This document shows positions 44,435 to 54,531 of a stretch of DNA of 64,000 nt, one piece after another (the stretch's first letter is position 1; each line of letters begins with the position of its first letter). Source of the stretch: JAJYIW01 sp963781665. Its GTDB lineage: Bacteria; Chloroflexota; Anaerolineae; Anaerolineales; Anaerolineaceae. The position numbers and the translations under genes were made by a program. The notes below the pieces were generated by a model. The model was given only the letters and a program-made list of their open reading frames with translations. It made no database searches and was not told where the DNA came from. The stretch covers positions 5,382,663-5,446,662 of the forward strand of contig CAWAGA010000002.1 in NCBI GenBank assembly GCA_963781665.1, read 5' to 3'.

Positions 44435-45458
44435 TTTGCTGCAGCGCCTCCATCTCCCACCCTAGTTGTAATGGCTTGCCTAACAATTCCTGTGCCCTTG
44501 ACCGTGAGATCAAATCCTCAGCCAAAGCGCGATAAATTAACCGTTCCATCCGCATGGGCGTTTCAGATGGATAAGGTTTTCCTGGTTCCTGGCGATGCCA
44601 ATCATTGACGCGGAACTGCTGGAATAAACGCGCTGCGGTGTTTTCAGAAATAATGGAAAGATCCTTGGCACGGTAAATCCAGGCTTGCATACTTAAGCCG
44701 TATTTAAGCTTAAGCATGTGCAACTCGTTGATGTTCAGATCCGTCCGGTTGGCACCGAGTTCAAAGCGAGCCGTTGCAGCCGGCACAAGGAAAGCCCCGA
44801 CAAACCGATTAGCAGCCTGTTCTGGCTTGAGGTTGCCCTGAACATCCAGGATCAAGTGTCCCAGTTCATGACCTAAATTGAATCGCTGCCGGTCGCCTGA
44901 TAATTCGCCTTTGGTTACGATTACCGGATCGCCATCGACCTTGAAAGTGCATGCGTCAAAATGCTCGAAACCAGAGATAATCCCCACCTTGATTCCCCGG
45001 TCCTCCAACAACTGGACCAGGTTTTCAATTGCATCATAACCAAGATTCCAGCGATCGCGTAATTCAAGCGCTATAGTTTCAATTTCATCCAGAGAGGTCA
45101 CTTTGTGCAGGGGGAGGTTAGCCGCATGTTGTTCTTCCGGGAAAAGACTTTCAACCTCGAGATAACGCTCCACCCAATCTTGGATTCGCATCTGGATGGC
45201 TTCCTGCTCTTTGACACCCAGCACAGCGTGTTTTCGGTAGGCCTGAAGTTGAACAGAGACCGTACTCGGGCGAAAGAAGAAATCCACCTTGACCTGTAAA
45301 GCCTGAGACAGCCGTAGCAGAACGCCGGAGCTGGGCACATCCTGATCCCGCTCATATTTTGAAATCGCCATGGCGCTGACCCCAATTTCTTCCGCCAGTT
45401 TTCGCAAAGAAAAATTGCCCGCTTTCCGAGCCTGTTTGATACGCCCTCCGATGGTCAT
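44406..45458 (-). CDS. XRE-ImmA/IrrE metallopeptidase regulator
   Basis: 350 residues. N-terminal Cro/C1 HTH (RIKQARKAGNFSLRKLAEEI, SAMAISKYERDQDVPSSG), then ImmA/IrrE peptidase domain with zinc motif FNLGHELGHLILD and ANRFVGAFLVPA. Such proteins cleave or bind repressors, or act as antitoxins to the linked PIN protein. AAGGAGG precedes the ATG; the promoter and an inverted repeat lie directly upstream. Confidence 0.85.
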   Translation of the reverse strand: MTIGGRIKQARKAGNFSLRKLAEEIGVSAMAISKYERDQDVPSSGVLLRLSQALQVKVDFFFRPSTVSVQLQAYRKHAVLGVKEQEAIQMRIQDWVERYLEVESLFPEEQHAANLPLHKVTSLDEIETIALELRDRWNLGYDAIENLVQLLEDRGIKVGIISGFEHFDACTFKVDGDPVIVTKGELSGDRQRFNLGHELGHLILDVQGNLKPEQAANRFVGAFLVPAATARFELGANRTDLNINELHMLKLKYGLSMQAWIYRAKDLSIISENTAARLFQQFRVNDWHRQEPGKPYPSETPMRMERLIYRALAEDLISRSRAQELLGKPLQLGWEMEALQQNDLAIRSGN

Positions 45459-45480
45459 GGCCGCCTCCTTTTCCCTTTCA

Positions 45481-45516
45481 GTTTACATAATAGCATAAAT
45501 AAATTAATTTGTAAAC
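45481..45516 (-). promoter_or_regulatory. Promoter/operator of XRE-ImmA gene
   Basis: On the minus strand -35 TTTACA (45515-45510), 17-bp spacer, -10 TATTAT (45492-45487). GTTTACA and TGTAAAC form an inverted repeat that covers both boxes, a likely autoregulatory site. Confidence 0.6.
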
Positions 45517-46125
45517 CGTCAATTTAACTGAAAAGGATTTTGTTTGTGGTAGAAGCAAAGCCACCCTCTTTATGCAAATAGCCATTTTGCTGTAATCCAG
45601 AAAAACCCTACGATTGATTATCGGCAATTAACACCGTCTGCGTCCAGGCTGACATGACGCAGACGCCTTGCTGACACGCCGCAGACGTTGACGCAGACCC
45701 TGCTGCTGACGTTGATTCAACTGGACGGTTTCTAAAGCGGTCTTTCTGATGGTGAGGTAGGAAATATCAACTGAAGAAGAAACGCGGGAAAATGGTCACT
45801 TTTTGCCGAGGGCAACTGCAATAATTCTGCGTTATTCTGGATCAATGTTTTTTAACTTGAAAAAGGAGCCCATTTTAACTTCAAAAATGCACCCACCTTT
45901 GCCAATTGTACCAAAAAATTTAACTTTAGAAATGCGCCCTTTTTAACTTTAGAAATGAACCCACCTCCTGGGATGATAAAATAGGGATGCTCGTGCGGAG
46001 GATAGGGCAACGCTGGGGAGCGACCTGAGCGCCGACACGAGCGACTATACGGCAGGGCAGAGAAGCAGTTCTCTGCCCTCTTCTTTTCTGCCCTGCCGGT
46101 AGTCCCCAAAAGCGATAAACCCATA

Positions 46126-46872
46126 TTACTCTTTCTCTTGCATACGCTGGCGGAAGCGGAAAAACTCGCCGGTGAGTTCAACGATATGAGCGTGGTGCGT
46201 CAAACGATCAAGTAGGGCCGCGGTCAGGCGTTCATCGCCGAAGAGTTGAATCCAATTGGCAAACTGAAGATTGGTGGTCACGATCATGGCGTTACGTTCA
46301 TACAGCTCTGAGCAGAAAGTGAACAAAGCATGTGCGCCGTTTGGGGTAAAGGGGATAAACCCCAGCTCGTCCAGCACGATCAAGTCTTGCTTGTGGGCCA
46401 GAGCGATCATCCGGTGAAGGCGGTTTTCTTCCTGAGCCGCCAGCAGCTCATTCACCAGTCCGGCTGCGGTCCAAAAACGCACCCGGCGCCCCTGTCGGCA
46501 GGCAGCCAAAGCAAGTGAGATAGAAAGGTGTGTTTTCCCCAGTCCCGGGTTTCCAATGAAAATCAGGGTTTCGTGTTTGGTAATGTATTCTCCCCGCGCC
46601 AGGTCCAGGATGCGAGCCTTGTTGAGGCTGGGTAATGCCGAGAAGTCAAAGTCTGCCAGCTCTTTGAGAACCGGGAAATGAGCCGCCTTTATGCGACGCT
46701 CGATGCGGTTTTGCTCGCGGGTGTGGATTTCCTGCTCGGCCAGGGCTAACAGGTAACGCGGATAATCCAGATTTTTCTGGGCCGCATCGGCGGCAAACGG
46801 CAGGTACTGCTGGACGAAAGCGGGCAGATGAAGTTGGCGCAGGTAAGTTTCCAGCAAGGGATTGCGTTCCAT
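46126..46872 (-). CDS. istB: IstB helper ATPase of outer IS21
   Basis: 248 residues, intact. AAA+ ATPase: Walker A FIGNPGLGKTHLSI, Walker B LIVLDELGFIPF, sensor VTTNLQFANW. IstB assembles on target DNA and activates IstA. Overlaps the end of istA by one base (TGATG-like junction). It may still assist a related element in trans. Confidence 0.9.
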   Translation of the reverse strand: MERNPLLETYLRQLHLPAFVQQYLPFAADAAQKNLDYPRYLLALAEQEIHTREQNRIERRIKAAHFPVLKELADFDFSALPSLNKARILDLARGEYITKHETLIFIGNPGLGKTHLSISLALAACRQGRRVRFWTAAGLVNELLAAQEENRLHRMIALAHKQDLIVLDELGFIPFTPNGAHALFTFCSELYERNAMIVTTNLQFANWIQLFGDERLTAALLDRLTHHAHIVELTGEFFRFRQRMQEKE

Positions 46873-47454
46873 TACCTCACCCCCAATAATTGGTTATATA
46901 CCTGTAAATTCACCGGCTGGCAGCCAATATCTGCCAGTTGTGGAAGATGGCTCAAATCGAGCGGATTGGTCGAAGGCGAGGGAATGGAAAGCCGTTGTAG
47001 ATGATACATAACCCCATCCAGGTTCAGCATGCCCGTGTGAACCGCCGCTTCCACGGCACGTTCAACCAGGTCGGTAGAATGAGCCTGATGCAGTTTCAGG
47101 ATAGCGACGAACTCTCGGATACCCTGTCCTTCTGGTTTGCTTTGCTGTAACCCGGTCAGCAGTTGTTCGTAGGTGGCTGGCCATTTCTTGCGCCATTGGC
47201 GCAGGGGTAAAGTGTGTTCAAATGCTCCTGGTCGCTGTTCCAGCAGTGTGAGGTAGTGTAACGGGTCAAAAACGTCCTGCTCTCGTCCAAAACAGCGCCG
47301 GTGAATGGCAATTACGTTTTCTAGAGACAGCACCTCAATCTTGAAAGGGAACGCGCGCAAGACCAACTGTTTTCCCGCAAAGGTGTGAGGCACAGAGTAG
47401 CGGTTGGTCTCAAAGACTACCTGGCTGTATGAGTTGGCTTTCACCGGCCGGGTT
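46872..47454 (-). pseudogene. istA: C-terminal fragment of outer istA
   Basis: Begins after the inner element with RPVKANSYSQVVFETNRYSV and continues to the normal end. The reading joins to the 50096 fragment across the insertion (CET-RPVKA) once one 6-bp target duplication is removed. The open frame extends a little into the inner element at its start. Confidence 0.85.
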
Positions 47455-47556
47455 CGGTTAACGACAATTAGAATTACCCCCTGACGACAATTAGAAATAC
47501 CCACCAAGAGGTGGTCGATAGCCGGAGTAAACTACTCCAAAAACATGGAGTAGTGC

Positions 47557-49068
47557 ATGACAGCTAACGACGCCCAGGTGAGGATTATCATGAGAGAACG
47601 AAACCAAGGGCATACCCAAGAACAAGCGGCTGCGAAGGCAAACCTGAGCAGCTGTAAGACTGTCAGGAAATATGAACAGTTGGGAAAACTACCGAGTGAA
47701 CTGAAACAGCCGCGGAGCTATCGCACTCGGACCGACCCATTTGAAGCGGAATGGGACGAACTGGAAAAGATGTTGAAGGATGCGCCTGAATTGGAAGCCA
47801 AGACGCTGTTTGAATGGTTGTGCGAACGGCAGCCGGAGAAATACCAGGAAGGGCAGTTGCGCACCTTGCAACGTCGGGTAAACGAGTGGCGGGTATTGAA
47901 TGGCAACCCCACCCTCACCCTGGATCAGGTGCACCAGCCGGGTGAAGTACTGCAAACAGATGGGACCTGGATGAATAATCTGGGGATCAGTTTGCAGGGA
48001 GAAGCGTTTGAACACCTGGTTATCCATAGCGTACTGCCTTATTCAAATTGGGAATGGGGACGCGTGGTGCAATCAGAATCACTGCTGGCAATCCGGTTGG
48101 GACTGCAAAGCGCCTTGATGAAACTGGGACATGTGCCCAAGATCCACCAGACCGATAATACAACGGCCGCCACCCACAACTTGGGACCCAACCAACGTGA
48201 CCGGAGCCCGGAAGAGCGTGGATTCAACGCCGAATATTTGCAGTTGCTGACGCATTTTGGGATGGAGCCGCGCACGATCCATGTCAACAGCCCCAATGAG
48301 AACGGCGACATCGAATCATCGAACGGCGGGTTCAAACGCACTGTCGTACAGCATTTGCTGTTGCGGGGCAGCCGGGATTTTGAGAGTTTGGAAACCTACG
48401 AAGCGTTTTTGTGGGGGATCATGGAGCAACGTAATGCCCGGCGTCGGGTAAAGCTAGCCGAAGAGCTGGCCGTGATGCAACCCCTGACGGTAGCTCCCTG
48501 GCCTGAGGTGCGGGAGTTGAATGTTCGGGTCGGCTCGAATGGCATCTTGCGGGTCGGTTCGAACGGCTACACCGTACCGAGCGGCTTGAAGAGCAAACGA
48601 GTGACCGTGAAGGTGTTCGAATGGCAGATTGAGGTGTGGTATGCCAACCAACGGGTGGAGACCTTGCCCCGCCAGACGGGAGTGCAACATTACAGCATTA
48701 ACTACCACCACGTGATCGACAGCTTGCTGCGCAAGCCGGGCGGATTTCGCAATTACCGCTACCGAGACGATCTTTTCCCGCGAGCGGTCTTCCGCCAGGC
48801 CTGGGAGGCGCTCCAAGCACGTTATTCAGCCCGAAAAGCAGATCTGACCTATCTGCGGATCCTCAAACTGGCGGCAGGCGGGTTGGAGACGGATGTGGCT
48901 GCAGCGCTGGAGATGCTTTTGACATCCGGTCAGAACTGGGATGACCAAACCGTGGCCGAATTAGTTCAGCCGACGCCAACAGCGATCCCTGACTTACCAG
49001 TCAACCCTGTCAACCTGACCCTCTATGACCAATTCTTGAGCCCGGAGGCACGCCATGTCTCCGCTTGA
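47557..49068 (+). CDS. istA: IstA transposase of inner IS21
   Basis: 503 residues, apparently complete. N-terminal HTH (HTQEQAAAKANLSSCKTVRK), DDE core with LQTDGTWM, HQTDNTTAAT and NSPNENGDIESSNGGFKR carrying the catalytic Asp, Asp and Glu; C-terminal YTVPSGL beta segment. Overlaps istB by 14 bp. Confidence 0.9.
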   Translation: MTANDAQVRIIMRERNQGHTQEQAAAKANLSSCKTVRKYEQLGKLPSELKQPRSYRTRTDPFEAEWDELEKMLKDAPELEAKTLFEWLCERQPEKYQEGQLRTLQRRVNEWRVLNGNPTLTLDQVHQPGEVLQTDGTWMNNLGISLQGEAFEHLVIHSVLPYSNWEWGRVVQSESLLAIRLGLQSALMKLGHVPKIHQTDNTTAATHNLGPNQRDRSPEERGFNAEYLQLLTHFGMEPRTIHVNSPNENGDIESSNGGFKRTVVQHLLLRGSRDFESLETYEAFLWGIMEQRNARRRVKLAEELAVMQPLTVAPWPEVRELNVRVGSNGILRVGSNGYTVPSGLKSKRVTVKVFEWQIEVWYANQRVETLPRQTGVQHYSINYHHVIDSLLRKPGGFRNYRYRDDLFPRAVFRQAWEALQARYSARKADLTYLRILKLAAGGLETDVAAALEMLLTSGQNWDDQTVAELVQPTPTAIPDLPVNPVNLTLYDQFLSPEARHVSA

Positions 49069-49816
49069 GACCATTCGAGAGCACTTGCGCACCTTACACA
49101 TGCCCACCGCTGTACAGGTGGTTGAAGAACTCCTGGCTAGCGCTACCAACGAAAACTGGTCGCCGGAAAAATTCTTGGGCGAACTACTCGAACAGGAGAT
49201 GGAAGGTCGTCGCCAACGGCGCATCGAACGCCTGCAGGATGCGGCCCATCTGCCGGTCGAAAAGACCCTGGCGACCTTTGACCAGGGGTATCTTCCCTTG
49301 CGACTTCGTCGCCTGCTGCCCCAATTATGCACCGGCGAGTTCGTGGACCGCGCCGACAACCTGTTGGTCTTCGGTTTACCCGGCCGTGGGAAAACGCACT
49401 TTGTGGCCGCCGTTGGCCACGAACTGGTCAACATCGGCCGCAGTGTCTTCTTCACCCCGACCTACCGCCTGGTGGATAGCCTGCTGCGCGCCAAACGCGA
49501 CCTGCTCCTCGAACATGAGCTACGCCGCCTCGACCGCTTCGAGGTGCTCATCCTGGATGATATCGGTTATGTTCAGCAATCCCCCGAAGAAATGGAAGTC
49601 CTCTTTACCTTGCTAGCCGAGCGATATGAACGCCGCAGTGTGGTCATTACTTCCAACCTGGTTTTCTCCCAATGGGATCAAATCTTCAAAAACCCCATGA
49701 CCACCGCTGCTGCCATCGACCGCGTCGTCCACCACAGTATCATCGTCGAATTCGGAAAGGAGATGTCCAGCCACAGAGCCGATGAAGCTGCCAAACGTCT
49801 TCAGGAGACCCCCTGA
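49055..49816 (+). CDS. istB: IstB helper ATPase of inner IS21
   Basis: 253 residues, intact. Walker A VFGLPGRGKTHFVAA, Walker B LILDDIGYVQQSPEE, sensor VITSNLVFSQWDQ. Partner of the preceding transposase. Confidence 0.9.
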   Translation: MSPLETIREHLRTLHMPTAVQVVEELLASATNENWSPEKFLGELLEQEMEGRRQRRIERLQDAAHLPVEKTLATFDQGYLPLRLRRLLPQLCTGEFVDRADNLLVFGLPGRGKTHFVAAVGHELVNIGRSVFFTPTYRLVDSLLRAKRDLLLEHELRRLDRFEVLILDDIGYVQQSPEEMEVLFTLLAERYERRSVVITSNLVFSQWDQIFKNPMTTAAAIDRVVHHSIIVEFGKEMSSHRADEAAKRLQETP

Positions 49817-50095
49817 AATGTCCCCTGCCATGCTGCCACAGGACTCACCAGCAAAAGCAGGCCGCCTGCTTCCGCCTCCGCCGTCCCGCTTTGCGCAGTA
49901 TGCCGCTCCGACTGCGCTCTGTCAAGGGAGAAAACCCAAACTGCCCCCCTTGACGGTGCTCGTCTCCGCGGCCTTTTCTGCGCAGCGGGACGGCTCCGGC
50001 GGAAGCAGGCTATCGAAAAAGGCATACGTTTATATGCCTTCTGTTATGGGCATTTCTAATTGTCGCTGATGGGAATATCTAATTGTCGTTGACAG

Positions 50096-51033
50096 CGGGT
50101 TTCACAAGCCGGATAATCTTGCTTGGGAAACGGCAGCAAATGCACCTTGTCCACTTCCCACAGCTCGGACACCGGAGCTTCGTGCCCACGGATGTGTCGG
50201 TCCACATCCTGCTTGCAGCGTTCCAGCAGGAGTTGGTTCAGCTCGTCATAGTCCTTGACCCTGGGAAGCGGTGAGAAAAAGTTGCGCTGGGCGTAGCCCA
50301 CATCGCTCTCCACTCCTCCTTTTTCATGCCCCTGGGCTGGAGTGCAGTAGTGGCTGTCGAATAGATAATAGCTGCGAAAGGCTTTGAAGGCTTCTTGTTC
50401 CTGACGGTTATGCCCTTCAAGAATGCGAAAAACGGCCGTTTTCAGATTGTCATACGTAATCCGGTGGGGAATACCCCCAATGAAGTGAAATCCGGCTTCA
50501 TGCGCGTCCAGAAAGGCTTCCTGTTTCTGAAACGGATACGCCTTCACAAACCGCACCCGTGAATAGTTCAGCCGCATTACAAAAAACTGAACCTTGACCT
50601 CAGCCCCTGCCAGGATCACCACTGCCTCACCCCAATCGGCCTGGCCATCCTTCCCCGCATCATACTCCAGCGGCAGGTAAGCTTTGCCTGCTTCTAACTT
50701 CTTCTTAGTTCGGCAGATGAAATTGTGAATATTGCCTTCGCAGCCGGTATAGCCTTCCTTTTCCACCATCTCGTAAATCTTGTGGGCGGTGTACCGTTGT
50801 TTGCGAGGCAGTTTTTCGCTTTCGTCCAGCAGATCCAGAATGCGGTGCTGATATTGCCCTAAAACTTTCGCCTTCTTCTCTTGCCCAAGGTGATACTTCT
50901 CAGGTATGGGATGTTCCAGTGCTTTGCGAACTAACCGGCGACTGTGCTTATACCGTCGGCTAATCTCTCGTATGCTGAGTCCCTCGATGTGATACGCTTT
51001 GCGTATCCTTTCGTAGTCGTCCACCGTTCTCAT
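50096..51033 (-). pseudogene. istA: N-terminal fragment of outer istA
   Basis: HTH (GLSIREISRRYKHSRRLVRK), DDE core beginning GQADWGEAVV and HRITYDNLKTAV, then GHEKGGVESDVGYAQRNFF with the catalytic Glu. Reads up to YPACETR and is then cut by the inner element, ending in a stop a few codons inside it. Confidence 0.9.
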
Positions 51034-51297
51034 CTCCTTGCCTCCGGTAATGAATTACCGGAGATTGTAATGTCCAGGTGGGCTCATTTCTAAAGTTAAT
51101 TTTCCCCCAAGGTGGGCTCCAATATAAAGTTAAAAAACAGATCAAATCTTTCGATCAAGCGGTTGTAAACTGGATGTTTTTTGGTACAAACAAATCCCCC
51201 GCTTTTTTTGTGTAACAAATATCTCTATAACAGGGGGGAACGGTGTGGCACTTCGTTCTTGCCACTTCGATCCCCTAGAGTCTTAAGGGGGAACGGG

Positions 51298-51705
51298 TCA
51301 ACGGAGTGACACATCGTTCTCTGTTGGATGGTCCCTGTTGGTTTTGAGAAGTTCACCCAACCTCCAGGGACGATACTCCCTGACCTCAACGCTCATATTG
51401 ATATGGTCGGGTCCCAAGTTAGAACCCTCAAGAGGCGGTGGAACATTATGAATATGACCATGTAGGTTGATCCATCCATCATCCAAAGGAACAATCGGAC
51501 GGTGTGAAAAGATCAGCCTCATTTGATTTTCTAATTCAACCATGAATGAATTTTTAATCAGGGTCACGCCATGGGCTTCACAAAAAGACTGACTCAACCG
51601 ATCGTGGTTGCCCTGGATTAAGAACAATCTGCCATTCAAACTACTGGTAAAAGCTCGAGATTGACCCCGACTACATATAGAATTTAAATTGTGGCATTGG
51701 TTCAC
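51298..51705 (-). pseudogene. Truncated metallophosphoesterase
   Basis: C-terminal half only: NGRLFLIQGNHDRLSQSFCE (GNHD motif), RLIFSHRPIV, WINLHGHIHN, then HINMSVEVREYRPWRLGEL. The N-terminal DxH and GD motifs of the family are missing, and upstream sequence is the end of the Argonaute gene, so the first half has been deleted. Two metal-binding His boxes without the rest should be inactive. Confidence 0.65.
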
Positions 51706-53090
51706 GGTCAGAAGGAATTTCCCTCATAATCTCTCCGACGATATCTGAGAATCGCAGAGTAATCGGTGCTTTTCCACCCAGCCGTGATGAATTCCAGTTC
51801 ATTTTGGTCATTATGAGCACTTCCTTTAGAAGTGTTTCTCTCGGTGTGTCTTGCCCAACATGGTCAGTGATTAGAATAGGCGAAGGTACATGTAGAACAT
51901 GAGATTGTCCTAACTCTGATATAAATCCTGTTGTATAAAGGAAATCCATGTCGCCTACCATGAATTGAGTGCCACGTAAGGGTGGGTAGCTACTTGTTGT
52001 AAGTAAGCGAATATGACTCTGTCGGGTATCAAATGACATCAAATCAAATTTTTTTACTCGTTGGCCTAGAGCTTGCTTGAATCCATCTTTTTCTCCCGGC
52101 CAAAACGTAGAAGATTTATGAATAACTACTCGTTGAGGAGTTTGTCCCATTTCTTTCTCATACCGGTCCAAAACAATATTGATTAAATTACTTGCGTCCC
52201 TGTCGTTTAAATGCGGAGATCTGGAATTCATTCGATATGAGTTCCACTGGAATTCAGGTCCTCTAAGAATAAGACCATCACCATGTTCGTCAAATGCCTG
52301 AACAAGACTTGTTTGCATGGAATTAAATTTTGATCCGAGGGGACGATAGAACGCAATTCCCACATAACAGGTCCCAGGTGTCAATCCAATTGGCCCCCAA
52401 GGGATTCCACCAGCTTTAAAATAGAGACCAGTAAAAAAATTCCACGCTACTTTGGATGGATCATCTTTTTCCCTACCGTCAATAGTCTGTTGCCGAAGGA
52501 ATTGTGTGGGTATCTGATACTTCATCGCTAGTGCTTTGAATGCCCTGCGAAGATCCCTGTGCACTAATCCTTTTTCTTGATCTCGGTAATCAACACCCTT
52601 GCATTTTCCGTATATGTTGTCAGGCAATGCCACAATAATGTATTGTGGTGGCTGGTCTTTTTTTGACAATAAATCGAGTTTTTCTTCTAATATTCCTAAC
52701 AGAAACTCAAATCTCTCTTTAGGTTTCTTCTCCAAAATTTTTTCTATTTCCTTTTGCGTAAGTTGACCATTCCAATCTTGATCAAAAATTAAATCTTGAG
52801 AAAAACCCGCGGTCTTCCATGTAACCTGGAAATTCGACGTGATCTTCGTCACATAAAACGCCTTCAGAAGTTTTTTTCAGCCAGCTCTTCGCAGAATTGA
52901 TTGTGTCAGCGCTTCCAATAAACCCTATGCGTACCGTATCGGGGTGCTTGCGTTTTGGGCTATAAGATTTTGGACCATATCTAGATATCCCAATTTTGGG
53001 ATCAATATGTTCTCTACCATCTGCAAATTGTAGTAAAGGTTCTTCAAAGTATTGACACTTGATTATCGGTTCCATTGATTGGTTATTCAT
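51671..53090 (-). pseudogene. Short prokaryotic Argonaute (MID-PIWI), split by a frameshift
   Basis: Begins at ATG 53090 (MNNQSMEPIIKCQYFEEPLL), overlapping the HNH-APAZ stop by 8 bp. The first frame ends at 52782; the PIWI frame (51671-52852) resumes at GFSQDLIFDQDW. Removing one T from a T5 run near 52805 joins them into ~475 residues. MID part: YIIVALPDNIYGK, FLRQQTI. PIWI part: TCYVGIAFYRPLG, QAFDEHGDGLIL, RVVIHKSSTFWPGE, ending PMPQFKFYM, as in other short Argonautes. The first catalytic Asp position is Ala (GIAFYR), so it is not a slicer. It would bind guide and target nucleic acid and trigger the HNH partner. Confidence 0.7.
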
Positions 53091-54393
53091 CAATATCATC
53101 TTCTGCCCCCTCGTCAAGATCGTCGAATAATTCCTCATTTTCAAGAACATTCTGCAGTTTTGCCCACGTAAATAAATCCTCTGCATATTCAACATTAGTA
53201 AATGTTCTCGCGTATTTTTCTGGAATACCCGGCCAATTGATATCACCAGAAAGAAGAGTTGTAGATATAACAAGGGAAGAAGAGCCAAGATCTATAACGA
53301 TTCTTGGTTCGTTGTTACCAAGAAAACTCCTCCAGAAATTTATTTCCCCCAATAGATCGTAATTGAACATCTTACTTTTCTTCCGCGTAACTTTAGCACC
53401 AATTTTTTCAGAATCAAAAGGCAAGTTGCCATCTTTTGTCACTCGAAATTCCGGCCTGAGTGCAAGGCACCACCGACCAGATGACACATAATAGGAGCGA
53501 AGGCTGATTGAGCGGTGCAGCCAATAGGATTTTGGCAGTCCGGTCTTTTTTGTGATTGGCTGCCAAACCACATGTTTCTTTGCAACATTTTGATTTAGAG
53601 GCTTATATTCTATATCTTTAGGCTGGCCAGGTTGATCAGGCACAAAGTAATATCTGTAATGATCAGGATCGTACACTAAGCCCTTTTGAGAAGTAAAAAT
53701 TTGGAGGGTGATATTTAGTAGTTCAACAAACCAACGAGACTTGACAGGATCATCCCACCATTTACGTGATGCTATCTGCCTAACGGAATTTAATTCTACG
53801 ACCTTATGGAAGGGGCTATCGGCATTCCTGGGATCCTGAAATGTGTATAGTCTATCCTCCTTGAGGATATATGGAAGATGAATGTCTGGTTGAGTAAACA
53901 ATGGCAACTGCTCAATCGCGTAGTTCGCGATAGCATCTTTTGTGGGTGTAGATTGGTAGATATATACAGGGGTCTTTATAACTTCAAGAAGAGACGAATA
54001 AACGCTTTCTATAGGATACCTATCAAAAAACTGATCTCTTTTTGTTGTCTTATCAATGGCATTACCTAATGCAGTCTGAACAAGTTTTTCGTGATCCTCT
54101 TTCATTCCCCGTAATCGCTCGACAGTATACAATTGTGGTTTATTATCAATAATTTTATGATGTTCAGGACAAAGCAGCATCAAGTTGCCTTCTTCATCTC
54201 TGCGGTTCAAAGGTAATGCGAACTTTCCTCTGGGGCCATCCTCTCGTTGTGCAACAATATGAGCTACATTACTCAGTATAACGGTGCTGTCATCACTTTC
54301 TTGCACTGTCAGCATAGATGGACAACCTGGAAAAGCGCACCTATTTCCGGATTTTTGTAAGAGAGCTTTTAAATCTGTTGGAGAGATTGTCAT
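53083..54393 (-). CDS. HNH nuclease with APAZ domain (SPARHA-like effector)
   Basis: 436 residues, intact. N-terminal HNH domain: CAFPGCPSML, LSNVAHIVAQREDGPRG, NRRDEEGNLMLLCPEHHKII. The C-terminal ~280 residues are of APAZ type by position and by coupling to a short Argonaute (FVELLNITLQIF, WLHRSISLRSYYVSSGRWCL). In SPARHA systems the Argonaute binds an invader-derived guide/target duplex and the HNH subunit then degrades DNA, causing abortive death. The assignment of the second half as APAZ is by context more than by motif. Confidence 0.65.
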   Translation of the reverse strand: MTISPTDLKALLQKSGNRCAFPGCPSMLTVQESDDSTVILSNVAHIVAQREDGPRGKFALPLNRRDEEGNLMLLCPEHHKIIDNKPQLYTVERLRGMKEDHEKLVQTALGNAIDKTTKRDQFFDRYPIESVYSSLLEVIKTPVYIYQSTPTKDAIANYAIEQLPLFTQPDIHLPYILKEDRLYTFQDPRNADSPFHKVVELNSVRQIASRKWWDDPVKSRWFVELLNITLQIFTSQKGLVYDPDHYRYYFVPDQPGQPKDIEYKPLNQNVAKKHVVWQPITKKTGLPKSYWLHRSISLRSYYVSSGRWCLALRPEFRVTKDGNLPFDSEKIGAKVTRKKSKMFNYDLLGEINFWRSFLGNNEPRIVIDLGSSSLVISTTLLSGDINWPGIPEKYARTFTNVEYAEDLFTWAKLQNVLENEELFDDLDEGAEDDIDE

Positions 54394-54531
54394 AATTTAC
54401 TCCTCAAAATTGTTATGCTCCAGTAAATCAAACCCATCGTTCTGGAAAGACAAACCCATTAAGAAGATTAAATAGGATGTCAAAATTGATTTGTTGTATC
54501 AGTGATTACAGCGTATGCACATCTTGTTTCA

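Larger units (their letters stand above)
47455..50095. mobile_element. Inner IS21-family element, intact
   Basis: Inserted in outer istA with a 6-bp duplication CGGGTT (47449-47454 and 50096-50101). Terminal repeats share AACGACAATTAGA, and a second internal copy of CGACAATTAGA lies ~22 bp in at each end. About 2.64 kb with open istA and istB on the plus strand, opposite to the outer element. Confidence 0.85.
45846..51139. mobile_element. IS21-family element interrupted by another IS21 element
   Basis: Ends TGTTTTTTAACTT... (45846) and ...AAGTTAAAAAACA (51139) are inverted repeats with TG/CA tips; further AACTTTAGAAATG-type sub-terminal repeats lie inside each end. A 6-bp target duplication GATCAA flanks it (45840-45845 and 51140-51145). 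Without the inner element it is about 2.65 kb. istA is split, so it cannot move on its own. Confidence 0.85.

Noticed and set aside
45640..45715. Cluster of GACGCAGAC-type repeats before the outer IS21, considered as CRISPR or iterons
   Set aside because: Repeat units are under 10 bp, imperfect and irregularly spaced; no leader or cas gene is near.
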